NCBI RefSeq assembly: GCF_019083965.1
Contig: NZ_JAHRCY010000021.1
Location: 88,941 to 152,940, forward strand
Reading direction: 5' to 3'
DNA: 64,000 nt
Origin: Catellatospora tritici
Lineage (GTDB): Bacteria > Actinomycetota > Actinomycetes > Mycobacteriales > Micromonosporaceae
Positions 42,201 to 47,498 of this stretch are shown here, piece after piece (position 1 is the stretch's first letter; each line of letters opens with the position of its first letter). The notes under the pieces are model-generated. The model did no database searches. It had not been told where the DNA came from and saw only the letters and a program-made list of their open reading frames with translations. A program made the translations under genes and the position numbers.

Positions 42201-43473
42201 CGAGCCCGAACTGGCGCTGCGCGGCGGCGAACTGCTGGTGCCGCGCCTGGTGCCCACGGGACGTGGCCAGGCGCCGGTGCCGGGGACCCGCCCGCAGGCC
42301 CCCGCCGCCGCCGACCCCGCTCGACCGGTGCTGATCACCGGCGGCACCGGCGGCCTGGGCGCGATCCTGGCCCGGCACCTGGTGACCCGGCACGGGGTGC
42401 GGCGGCTGGTGCTGACCAGCCGCCGGGGCCCCGACGCACCGGACGCCGACGCGCTGGCGGGGCGGCTGCGTGAACTGGGCGCCGAGGTGACCGTGCTCGC
42501 CTGCGACGTGGCCGACCGCGACTCGGTGGCAAGCCTGCTCAAGCAGGTGCGCCCTGGCGGTGTGGTGCACGCGGCCGGGGTCGCCGACCACGGCGTGATC
42601 GGTTCGCTGACCGCGCACCGGCTGGACGCGGTGTTCGGGCCCAAGGCGGACGCCGCCTGGCACCTGCATGAGCTGACCACCGACCTGGACCTGAGCATGT
42701 TCGTGCTGCTGTCCTCGGCGGGCGGTCTGGTGCTACCCGCCGGGCAGGGCGGCTACGCCGCGGCCAACGTGTTCCTGGACGCCCTCGCCGCCTACCGTCG
42801 GGCGGGTGGCCTGACCGCCACCTCGGTCGCGTACGGACTCTGGGACGTCGGGGCCGGGTTGGGACAGCGGCTGGAACAGGCCGACCTGGACCGCTTCGCG
42901 CGGCAGGGCGTGCCCGCGCTGCCGGAGGCGGAGGCGTTGGCGCTGTTCGATGCCGCCCTGGCCTCAGGGCTGGCCGCCCCGGCGGCGCTGCGGGTGGACC
43001 GGGCCGCGCTGCGGGTCCGCGGCGGCGAGCCGCCCGCGCTGCTGCGGCAGCTGGCCGGGGTGCCCGCCGCGACCGCCGCGCCCGACGATCCGGCCGCGCT
43101 GCGGCGACGGCTGGCCGGGCTGCCCGCGCCGGAGCGGGAGCGGGCGCTGCTCGACCTGGTGCGCACCCACGCGGCGGCGCTGCTCGGCTACCCGGGCCCC
43201 GCGCACATCGAGGTGGAGCGCGGTTTCCTGGATCTCGGCTTCGACTCGCTGACCGCCGTGGAGCTGCGCAACCGGCTCGGGGCGGCGGTCGGGCACCGGT
43301 TGCCGTCGACGCTGCTGTTCGACTACCCGACGGCGCGCGCGATGGCGGCCCACCTGGCTACGGTCGTCGGGGGCGCGAACGGCGCCGGGCCGGTGTCGCC
43401 GGACGGCGATCTGAGCGGGGTCTCGGCGGCCGAGCTGTTCGCCATCCTGGATCAGGAACTGGGCCCGCGGTAG
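33295..43473 (+). CDS. PKS2: two KS-AT-DH-KR-ACP modules
   Basis: A PKS of about 3392 residues with a coiled-coil N-terminal docking piece (VDQIVEALRRSLLDNERL). Module 4: KS Cys193, AT Ser639, DH His938, KR about 1320, ACP Ser1628. Module 5: Cys1844, Ser2286, His2594, KR about 3012, Ser3318. ATs carry HAFH (malonyl). Both DHs read HRIGDTILFP, with Asp where the HxxxGxxxxP motif has Gly; KRs keep their Tyr (GQANY, GQGGY). The C-terminus LFAILDQELG matches docking tails seen on PKS3 and PKS4. I start at the GTG at 33295, with GGAG five bases upstream; a GTG at 33289 is also in frame but overlaps that ribosome site. Thirteen bases after PKS1, so one transcript. Confidence 0.95.
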   Translation: MDANVDQIVEALRRSLLDNERLRQENGKLSELVTEPIAIVGMACRFPGGVGSAADLWRLVDGGVDAVAGFPTDRGWDLDGLYDPEPGKAGRSIAREGGFLYDAADFDADFFGISPREAIGLDPQQRLLLETSWEAIERAGIDPVSLRGSRTGVFAGVMYHDYGFGTSDGSLVTGRVAFSLGLEGPAVTVDTACSSSLVAMHWAAQALRRGDCTLALAGGVTVMADPDMFVYFNTQRGLARDGRCKAFSDAADGTGCAEGVGVLVLERLCDARANSHPVLAVIAGSAVNSDGASSGMTTPNGPSQQRVIRRALADAGLRPADVDVVEAHGTGTRLGDPIEAQALLATYGQDRHGDEPLWLGSVKSNLGHTQAAAGVAGVIKMVEAIRRGSLPRTLHAERRTEQVDWAAGRVELLTEARPWPRTGRPRRAAVSSFGLSGTNAHVILAEAEEVAAPFSEARTRRGAVPWVLSARSPEALAKQAARLRDQLTGGNATDPVDVAWSLATTRSRFDHRAVVVGTDADDLSAALVALAAGDTSTVTRPAPGLPTTAFLFTGQGAQRLGMARELYDAYPVFASRFDEVCTELDRWLDRPIREVVWGGDEDLLNQTVYAQAGLFAVEVALFELLAFWGVRPQYLAGHSIGELSAACVAGVWSLADAARLVAARGRLMQALPTGGVMVAVEATEAEVLPLLVDGVDIAAVNGPRAVVVSGVESAVEQVVAQLSAEGRRSSRLRVSHAFHSVLMEPMLAEYAAIARELSYREPGIPIVSTVNGRLVIAGQLTDPQYWVGQIRSAVRFADAVTTLAELGTTSLLELGPDAVLTAAARQIAPDLPAAATQRRGREETAALLAGVGHAFGAGTPVDWSAVLAGRGGRRVDLPTYAFQRVRYWEHVVGAGGAATGLPTVDHPLLAALLDPPAADAVLLSGRLSADTQPWLADHRIGDTILFPGTGFVELALRAGQQVGCDALAELSLHEPLVLPAHGGVQVLVAVDAERGVTVHSRAEGEQAAWALHAQGTLAGRGTAPAVLGQWPPSGADPIDVSTAYPDLAEQGYGYGPAFQGLRAAWRRGDEIFAEVALPEQAYADAARFGLHPALLDAALHAALLTDGGPTALPFAWSDVTLHAVGATAARVRVTADGSGGVRVDLADPTGEPLLTVGALASRPVDPTRLGGPAAGPLYKLDSVPVPDGPAERRSAIAAPEVAVAPLAGSDVVADLHGAARWALSLLRDRLVDDGGTLIVVTRDGDLAAAAVRGLVRAAQAEHPGRIVLLDHDDSTPYEPLLDRILALGEPEVWLRAGQPCLPRLVRDVPAPAAADPGWGDLVLITGGTGALGAAVARHLATSHGVTGLVLTSRRGPSAPGADALLTELSLLGAQVEIVACDAADSGALAELLATRPVTSVVHAAGVLADAVIESLTPELLEAVLRAKADAAWHLHELTARLPLRRFVLFSSIAGTLGGPGQANYCAANAFLDALAGHRVARGLAAQSLAWGPWSGAGMGGELADLDVERMRRQGFPPVAPDRGLALLDAAGRSATPALVTAPVDLGALRALGGAGTLAPMLRALVPNATRAAARTTAAGQPGWAAMPAPELDRVLLELVRTQVAAVLGYGSTAAVEPGRSFQSLGFDSLTALELRNALTTATGLRLPATLVFDYPDAQRVVTYLRDQITGAARTVPGTAVAADSGDPIAIVGMACHYPGGITSPEQLWRLVADGVDAVGEFPADRGWDTDRLFDPRPGTPGRTYTRRGGFLYDAADFDPAFFGIGPNEALEMDPQQRLLLEASWEALERAGIDPGTLRGTATGVYAGVMYHDYAANSSTGAIASGRISYTLGLEGPSVTVDTACSSSLVAMHLAGQALRSGECSLALAGGVAVMATPEVFVEFSRQRGLAPDGRCKSFSDSADGAGWAEGAGVLVLERLSDARANGHPVLAIVRGSAVNQDGASNGLTAPNGPSQQRVIRQALANARLEAAEVDLVEAHGTGTVLGDPIEAQALLATYGQGRDEPLWLGSIKSNLGHTQAAAGVAGVIKMVEAMRHGVMPRTLHAEQPSSQVDWAAGNVRLLTEAREWAVDGRPRRAAVSSFGISGTNAHVIIEEVAAAQAPVAPPEPGTVLPFVVTARSSAALRAQARSLHAHLLAAPEHSPRDVAWSLLTTRAALEHRVVLPAADRAELLSALARVGDGDLSAAGAVRSARNVAFLFTGQGAQRLGMARELYDSYPVFASRFDEVCAELDRWLDRPIRDVIWGGDEDLVHQTVYAQAGLFVVEVALFELLALWGVRPQFLAGHSIGELSAACVAGVWSLADAARLVAARGRLMQALPTGGVMVAVEATEAEVSALLVDGVDIAAVNGPRAVVVSGVESAVEQVVAQLGADGRRTSRLRVSHAFHSLLMEPMLAEYAAVARELSYREPNIPVVSTVTGQQAVPTQLTDPSYWVGQVRAAVRFADAVTTLAGLGASVLLEVGPDAVLAALADQCVEPELTVAATLRRGRAEAATLLAGLGRLYSVGVPVDWSAPVGTGRPVPLPTYAFQRDRYWWDTRDYLATSWLGEPDAGIATAGLDAAGHPLLGAVVSLPDSGVLLTGRLSVESQPWLADHRIGDTILFPGTGFVELAGRAGQEVGCPEVAELAMQAALALPARGGVAVQVAVAAADPRGERAVTIHSRADDGTAWTLHAEGVLCAVREAVPALSPQPWPPVGAEPVDLSGAYDALLEQGYAYGPVFRGLRAVWRRGDETFAEVALPEHAYAEAAGFGLHPALFDAAMHAVILVDDDDRSTLLPFAWSGVRVHQPGNTALRVRISRPSLAVELADLAGNPVASVRELALRPVDPAAAGGGSGALYRIDWQPRPRSGATAPAWASWTDARATAATPQVVVLDCPAADGDPATGARGATGAVLTALQDWLAEPRFAAGRLVVTTYGAVAVPEVTDLATAPVWGLVRAAQAEHPDRVVLLDLDDARALPDVLGDVLGSGEPELALRGGELLVPRLVPTGRGQAPVPGTRPQAPAAADPARPVLITGGTGGLGAILARHLVTRHGVRRLVLTSRRGPDAPDADALAGRLRELGAEVTVLACDVADRDSVASLLKQVRPGGVVHAAGVADHGVIGSLTAHRLDAVFGPKADAAWHLHELTTDLDLSMFVLLSSAGGLVLPAGQGGYAAANVFLDALAAYRRAGGLTATSVAYGLWDVGAGLGQRLEQADLDRFARQGVPALPEAEALALFDAALASGLAAPAALRVDRAALRVRGGEPPALLRQLAGVPAATAAPDDPAALRRRLAGLPAPERERALLDLVRTHAAALLGYPGPAHIEVERGFLDLGFDSLTAVELRNRLGAAVGHRLPSTLLFDYPTARAMAAHLATVVGGANGAGPVSPDGDLSGVSAAELFAILDQELGPR
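34294..34440 (+). repeat. 147-bp KS segment, second copy
   Basis: Partner of 23509-23655, in the KS of PKS2 module 4. Confidence 0.75.
34948..35544 (+). repeat. AT-domain core repeat, copy B (PKS2 module 4)
   Basis: Near-identical to the AT cores at 24265, 39889 and 63539, including silent positions. Confidence 0.8.
39889..40485 (+). repeat. AT-domain core repeat, copy C (PKS2 module 5)
   Basis: Same AT core as copies A, B and D. It shares GGGTTGTTCGTGGTTGAGG-type wording with copy D (around 40072 and 63724), so C and D look closest to each other. Confidence 0.8.
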
Positions 43474-43527
43474 CGCGAAGCCGCCACCGCTTCAGGAGCT
43501 GGAGCCGTGGCGGCGGCGCGAACGCGT

Positions 43528-43558
43528 CGCGGCCGACCGGAGTCCCCGGTCGGCCGCG
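43528..43558. terminator. Perfect bidirectional hairpin after PKS2
   Basis: CGCGGCCGACCGG (43528-43540) pairs with CCGGTCGGCCGCG (43546-43558) over a 5-base loop. It separates the end of PKS2 from the convergent peptidase gene. Confidence 0.85.
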
Positions 43559-43569
43559 ATAGGCCGCGC

Positions 43570-44487
43570 TCAGGCGCCGACGGTCTTGAGGTACGCCGAC
43601 ATCACGTCGAGGAAGCGCTCCGGCTCCTCCAGGTGCGGCATGTGGCTGGACTCCTCGAAGACCTCCCACCGCACGTCCGGGATCAGGTCGCGGAACGGCT
43701 GCAGCGTCACCGGGGTGGCCTCGTCGTGGCGGCCCGACAGCACCAGCACGGGCACCTCGATGTGCGGGCAGGCGTCCTCCACCGACCAGTCCCGCAGCGT
43801 CCCGATGACGTGGAACTCGCTGGGGCCGTTCATGGTCCGGTAGACGGTGGGGTCGTTGTAGACCTCGTAGAACGAGGCGAGGTAGTCGCGCGGCCAGGGC
43901 TGGAGACGGCACACGTGCCGCTCGTAGAAGACCCGCATCGCCTCGTGGTACTCGTTGTCGTCGGTGGTGCCCGCGGCCTCGTGGCGACGCAGCGTCTCGT
44001 CGACGCCCGGCGGCAGCGCCGCGCGCAGCACCGCCATCTCGCTCAGCCACAGCGGGTACGACGCGGGCGAGTTGGCGATGACCAGCCCGCGCAGGCCCGC
44101 GGGCTTGCGTCCGGCGTGGGCCGCGGCCAGCATGCCACCCCACGAGTGTCCGAACAGGACGTAATTCTCGACCACGCCCGCCTGCCGGAGCAGGTTGTCG
44201 AGCTCGGCCAGGAACAGCTCCGGGGTCCAGAAGTCGGCCCCCTGCTCGGGCAGGTGCGTGGAGCCGCCGTTGCCGAGCTGGTCGTAGTGCACCACCGGCC
44301 GCCCCGGTGCGGCCAGCGCGGCCAGGTTCAGCAGGTAGTCGTGGGTGCTGCCGGGTCCGCCGTGCACCACCACCAGGGCGGTGGCGCCGGGGGTGACCTC
44401 GCCGGTCACCCGATACCAGGTGCGGTGGGCGCCGAAGGGCGCGCTGGCCTTGCGGCTGGGGGCGACGGTCACCGCGGACCACCTCAT
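43570..44487 (-). CDS. Proline-iminopeptidase-like hydrolase that deprotects the starter (VinJ-like)
   Basis: A 305-residue alpha/beta hydrolase of the proline iminopeptidase family. HGGPG forms the oxyanion region, the nucleophile Ser is in GHSWGG, the acid Asp in GRHDEAT and the His in SSHMPH. In vicenistatin-type pathways VinJ removes the N-terminal alanyl cap from the assembled polyketide so that the free beta-amine can close the macrolactam. A gene of this family beside PKS genes, with VinK- and VinM-like genes in the cluster, fits that role. The ATG at 44487 abuts GAGGAAGG; a GTG at 44472 with GAGG nine bases upstream is an alternative start. It has its own box promoter facing the flavin reductase. 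Confidence 0.85.
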   Translation of the reverse strand: MRWSAVTVAPSRKASAPFGAHRTWYRVTGEVTPGATALVVVHGGPGSTHDYLLNLAALAAPGRPVVHYDQLGNGGSTHLPEQGADFWTPELFLAELDNLLRQAGVVENYVLFGHSWGGMLAAAHAGRKPAGLRGLVIANSPASYPLWLSEMAVLRAALPPGVDETLRRHEAAGTTDDNEYHEAMRVFYERHVCRLQPWPRDYLASFYEVYNDPTVYRTMNGPSEFHVIGTLRDWSVEDACPHIEVPVLVLSGRHDEATPVTLQPFRDLIPDVRWEVFEESSHMPHLEEPERFLDVMSAYLKTVGA

Positions 44488-44529
44488 CCTTCCTCGGGGG
44501 TACGCGGGACGGCCCGCCCCGCCACGCGA

Positions 44530-44608
44530 AGGCTACGAGCCGATCCCTGGCCGGCCCACCCTTAGCCGCTGCTTAGGGGGGTTGCGCCGGACCCGGGCGC
44601 AGTACTGT
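44530..44608. promoter_or_regulatory. Back-to-back box promoters of the peptidase and flavin reductase genes
   Basis: On the plus strand TAGGGG at 44574-44579 lies 29 bases before TACTGT (44603-44608). On the minus strand TAAGGG from 44564 lies 29 bases before TAGCCT (44535-44530). Each box has a weaker half-site 11 bases further upstream, which is the other strand's box region, so one cluster of sites could serve both directions. Confidence 0.7.
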
Positions 44609-44649
44609 CGGCGCAGCCGGTGGCGACTGCTGCGGAGGCGGAGGACAAC

Positions 44650-45204
44650 GTGATCCAGGGCATGGTGGCGGGGTCCGCCGCCGCGAGCGCCGACCCGTCG
44701 GTGCCGCCGGTGGCGCAGCGCCAGGAGCGGTTCCGCGCCGCGATGGCGGCCTATCCCAGCGGCGTGGTCATCGTGACGACCGCCGACCGCGAGGGGCAGC
44801 CCTGGGGTTTCACCGCGACCTCCTTCTGCGCCGTGTCGATGGCGCCGCCGCTGGTGCTGTTCTGCCTGGACAAGGCGGCCCGGTGCCATCCGGCCTTCCT
44901 CGCCGCCGACTCGTGGGCGGTGAACGTGCTGGGGCAGGAGCAGGCCGAGCTGGCCGTGCGCTTCGCGACCCGGGGCGCGGACAAGTTCGGCGGCGGCGAG
45001 TTCCGGCCCGGCCGTCACGGCAATCCGGTGCTCACCCGGGCCTGCCTGGTGCTGGACTGCGTCCGCCACGACCTCGTCGACGGCGGCGACCACACCATCG
45101 TGCTGGGCGAGGTGCTGGACGCGCGCGTCCTCGGCGAGCCGCCCGCGGTCTACGCCGAGCGGCGCTTCCACCGGCTCGCCGAGCAGCCGCCCCGGCACCC
45201 CTAG
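44650..45204 (+). CDS. NAD(P)H:flavin oxidoreductase (flavin reductase domain)
   Basis: A 184-residue flavin reductase-like, FMN-binding split-barrel protein: RAAMAAYPSGVVIVTT near the start, TATSFCAVSMAPPLVLFCLD and later the EVLDARV strand. Such proteins give reduced FMN to two-component monooxygenases. The most likely client here is the luciferase-like monooxygenase at 8636. The GTG at 44650 has GGAGG five bases upstream and a sensible 5' leader after the TACTGT -10; a GTG at 44620 would leave almost no leader. Confidence 0.87.
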   Translation: MIQGMVAGSAAASADPSVPPVAQRQERFRAAMAAYPSGVVIVTTADREGQPWGFTATSFCAVSMAPPLVLFCLDKAARCHPAFLAADSWAVNVLGQEQAELAVRFATRGADKFGGGEFRPGRHGNPVLTRACLVLDCVRHDLVDGGDHTIVLGEVLDARVLGEPPAVYAERRFHRLAEQPPRHP

Positions 45205-45224
45205 ACCAGCCGGGCGCGGCGGGG

Positions 45225-45270
45225 TAGGGGGTCGCGAACCCTTCCCGGCACCGGAGCTGCTCGATAGCGT
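45225..45270 (+). promoter_or_regulatory. mftA promoter with TAGGGG box
   Basis: TAGGGG at 45225-45230 and TAGCGT at 45265-45270, 40 bases apart, T to T. This equals the distance of the first of two boxes at the ACP and PKS1 promoters (39). The second half-site is degenerate here. Confidence 0.5.
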
Positions 45271-45305
45271 ACGCACCGCCATATCGATAGCCCGAGGAGT
45301 CCGTG

Positions 45306-45428
45306 ATGCCCGAGTCGCAGCTGGAGATGGTCGACGTCGAGGAGTTGGAGTCCGAACTCGACGGCCTGGTCGAGGAGGACCTCCTGGTGGAGGAGATCTC
45401 CATCGACGGCATGTGCGGCGTGTACTGA
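45306..45428 (+). CDS. mftA: Mycofactocin precursor peptide MftA
   Basis: A 40-residue acidic peptide beginning MPESQLEMVDVEEL and ending in IDGMCGVY, the hallmark of mycofactocin precursors. MftC decarboxylates and crosslinks the terminal Val-Tyr, and MftE releases it. The ATG at 45306 has GAGGAG six bases upstream. It is followed four bases later by mftB. It is too short for many gene finders, and its C-terminus makes the assignment very secure. Confidence 0.96.
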   Translation: MPESQLEMVDVEELESELDGLVEEDLLVEEISIDGMCGVY

Positions 45429-45432
45429 TCCC

Positions 45433-45732
45433 GTGTTCGACCCGAGCCTGCCCTACCGCCGCGCGCCGCGCGTGGCGCTGCGCCCCGAACCCTTCGGCGC
45501 ACTGGCGTACGACTTCGGCACCCGCCGCCTGTCGTTCCTGAAGACGAAACTGCTCGTCGACGTGGTGCAGCGGCTGGAGCGGTGCCCGGACGTGCCCTCG
45601 GCGCTGACCGAGGCGGGCGTGCCGGGGCAGCAGTGGCGCTCGTACCTGTCCGCGCTGGCCGGGTTGGCCGACACCGGTCTCATCGAACCGCGTGAGTCGT
45701 CGGCCGGGGTCACGGAGGAGGACGTCCTGTGA
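45433..45732 (+). CDS. mftB: Mycofactocin peptide chaperone MftB
   Basis: A 99-residue protein with the typical MftB opening: VALRPEPFGALAYDFGTRR, then LSFLK. MftB is the RRE-type chaperone that binds MftA and presents it to MftC. GTG start at 45433 just after mftA; the stop overlaps the mftC start (GTGA). Confidence 0.95.
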   Translation: MFDPSLPYRRAPRVALRPEPFGALAYDFGTRRLSFLKTKLLVDVVQRLERCPDVPSALTEAGVPGQQWRSYLSALAGLADTGLIEPRESSAGVTEEDVL

Positions 45733-46916
45733 AACTCGTCGACCAGTTCGCCTCGGGGCTGGACAGCCCGATCTGCCTCACCTGGGAACTGACCTTCGCC
45801 TGCAACCTGTCCTGCGTGCACTGCCTGTCGGCCTCCGGCCGGCGCGACCCGCGCGAGCTGACCACCGAGCAGTGCCGCGCCGTCGTCGACGAGCTGCAGC
45901 GCATGCAGGTGTTCTACGTCAACCTGGGCGGCGGCGAGCCGACGGTGCGCCCCGACTTCTGGGAGCTCGTCGCCTACGCCGTGGACCACCAGGTGGGGGT
46001 GAAGTTCTCCACCAACGGCATCCGGATCACGCCGGAGCGGGCCCGCTGGCTGGCCGCCACCGACTACGTCGACGTGCAGCTGTCCCTGGACGGGGCGAGT
46101 GCCGAGGTCAACGACGCGGTGCGCGGGCCCGGCTCGTACGACGCCGCGATCCGCGCCATGGACCACCTGGCCGACGCGGGGCTGCGCGGTTTCAAGATCA
46201 GTGTGGTGATGACCCGCGAGAACGTCGACCAGCTCGACGACTTCGCCGCCCTCGCCGCGCGGTACGAGGCGCAGCTGCGCATCACCCGGCTGCGGCCGTC
46301 CGGGCGGGCGGTCGACGTCTGGGACCGGCTGCACCCCACCGCCGAGCAACAGTGGCAGCTCTACCAGTGGCTGCTGGCGCACGGCGAGCAGGTGCTCACC
46401 GGTGACTCGTTCTTCCACCTCAACGCCTACGGCGACGGCCCGCTGCCGGGGTTGAACATGTGCGGCGCCGGGCGGGTCGTCGCGCTGATCGACCCGGTCG
46501 GCGACGTGTACGCCTGCCCGTTCGTCATCCACGACCGCTTCCGCGCCGGCAACGTGCTCGACCCGGGCGGCTTCGCCGCGGTGTGGCGCGAGTCGGAGCT
46601 GTTCCGGCAGCTGCGTGGCCCCCAGTCGGGCGGTGCGTGTCAGAGCTGCTCGGCGTTCGACGCCTGCCGGGGCGGCTGCATGGCCGCGAAGTTCTTCACC
46701 GGCCTGCCGCTGGACGGCCCCGATCCGGAGTGCGTGCGCGGCCACGGCGAACCGGCGCTGGTCGGCGCGGGCGCCGTGCCGCGCCCGTCGGTCGACCACT
46801 CCCGCAAGCCGGTGCCGGTGCGCCTCGGCCGCCGCGGCGACGCCGCGACCGCGCCCGACCGCGCCTGCGACACCAGCCCGCTGGCCGGGCTGACGCTGCC
46901 GACCGGTCTCGGCTGA
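45729..46916 (+). CDS. mftC: Mycofactocin radical SAM maturase MftC
   Basis: A 395-residue radical SAM-SPASM enzyme. The cluster cysteines are C25, C29 and C32 (CNLSCVHC), followed by NLGGGEPTVRPDF. The SPASM region has CGAGRVVALIDPVGDVYACP and CQSCSAFDACRGGC. It oxidatively decarboxylates the C-terminal Tyr of MftA and forms the Val-Tyr crosslink. GTG start at 45729 overlapping the mftB stop. In most genomes mftD and mftE follow; here a small unrelated protein follows, and mftE is at the far left of the window. Confidence 0.95.
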   Translation: MKLVDQFASGLDSPICLTWELTFACNLSCVHCLSASGRRDPRELTTEQCRAVVDELQRMQVFYVNLGGGEPTVRPDFWELVAYAVDHQVGVKFSTNGIRITPERARWLAATDYVDVQLSLDGASAEVNDAVRGPGSYDAAIRAMDHLADAGLRGFKISVVMTRENVDQLDDFAALAARYEAQLRITRLRPSGRAVDVWDRLHPTAEQQWQLYQWLLAHGEQVLTGDSFFHLNAYGDGPLPGLNMCGAGRVVALIDPVGDVYACPFVIHDRFRAGNVLDPGGFAAVWRESELFRQLRGPQSGGACQSCSAFDACRGGCMAAKFFTGLPLDGPDPECVRGHGEPALVGAGAVPRPSVDHSRKPVPVRLGRRGDAATAPDRACDTSPLAGLTLPTGLG

Positions 46917-46979
46917 CACCTGACAAGGCCCGGCAAGTGCTGTCGGTTCCTGAATCCACCTATGACATCTGGAGGCACT

Positions 46980-47276
46980 GTGGACGTCGCCGGCAAGTGG
47001 AACATCTCCGTGAACACCCCCATCGGCCGCCAGGAGGCGGTGCTGCTGCTGGTCGCCGACGGCGCCGACCTGACCGGCACCTGCACCGCCGGTGGCACCA
47101 CGCTGCCGCTGCAGGACGGCCGGTTCGAGAACGACGTGATCGGCTTCAAGGTGCGCCTGGTCAAGCCGATGCCGATGGACTGCACGTACGCCCTGGCGGT
47201 CACCGGGGACAACCTGGTCGGCGACGTCAAGCTGGGCGCGTTCGGCAAGGCGAAGGTCACCGGCGCCCGCGCCTGA
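46980..47276 (+). CDS. Small beta-barrel-like protein of unknown function
   Basis: A 98-residue protein with alternating beta-strand pattern: VAGKWNISVNTPIGRQEAV, LLLVADGADLTGTC, then YALAVTGDNLVGDVKLG. This repeating G-D-x-L-x-G pattern recalls small lipocalin- or avidin-like barrels that bind hydrophobic ligands, but I do not recognise a named family. The GTG at 46980 follows GGAGG by four bases; an ATG at 46962 in frame lacks a ribosome site. It lies 63 bases after mftC and before a hairpin, so it is probably in the mftABC transcript. A binding protein for the polyketide or a helper of mycofactocin are both possible. Confidence 0.6.
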   Translation: MDVAGKWNISVNTPIGRQEAVLLLVADGADLTGTCTAGGTTLPLQDGRFENDVIGFKVRLVKPMPMDCTYALAVTGDNLVGDVKLGAFGKAKVTGARA

Positions 47277-47287
47277 ATCCACCGCTC

Positions 47288-47324
47288 GGCCGCCCCGGAC
47301 CGGATGGGTCCGGGGCGGCCCTTT
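47288..47324 (+). terminator. Hairpin with T-run closing the mft transcript
   Basis: GGCCGCCCCGGACC (47288-47301) pairs with GGTCCGGGGCGGCC (47307-47320), followed by CTTTGT. The clearest factor-independent terminator in the window. Confidence 0.85.
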
Positions 47325-47340
47325 GTCGTGTCCGGGCTGC

Positions 47341-47436
47341 TAGGGGTGGGTCGCGGCGAGCCGCGTAGGGGGTGCGCGCGGGCGCCTGGCGGTGGCGTGC
47401 ATAAGGGTTCCCGGTCGATGCGCTCGCCCGTACCGT
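47341..47436 (+). promoter_or_regulatory. Extender-unit operon promoter with three boxes
   Basis: TAGGGG at 47341-47346 and 47366-47371, then TAAGGG at 47402-47407, which is 29 bases before a TACCGT -10 at 47431-47436. It precedes the CCR-KAS III-dehydrogenase operon. Confidence 0.65.
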
Positions 47437-47498
47437 TCGGGTCGATCGACAGCCGGCGTCATCGTCACCAGTCAGGGCGTCGCGCGTGAACGGGATGG

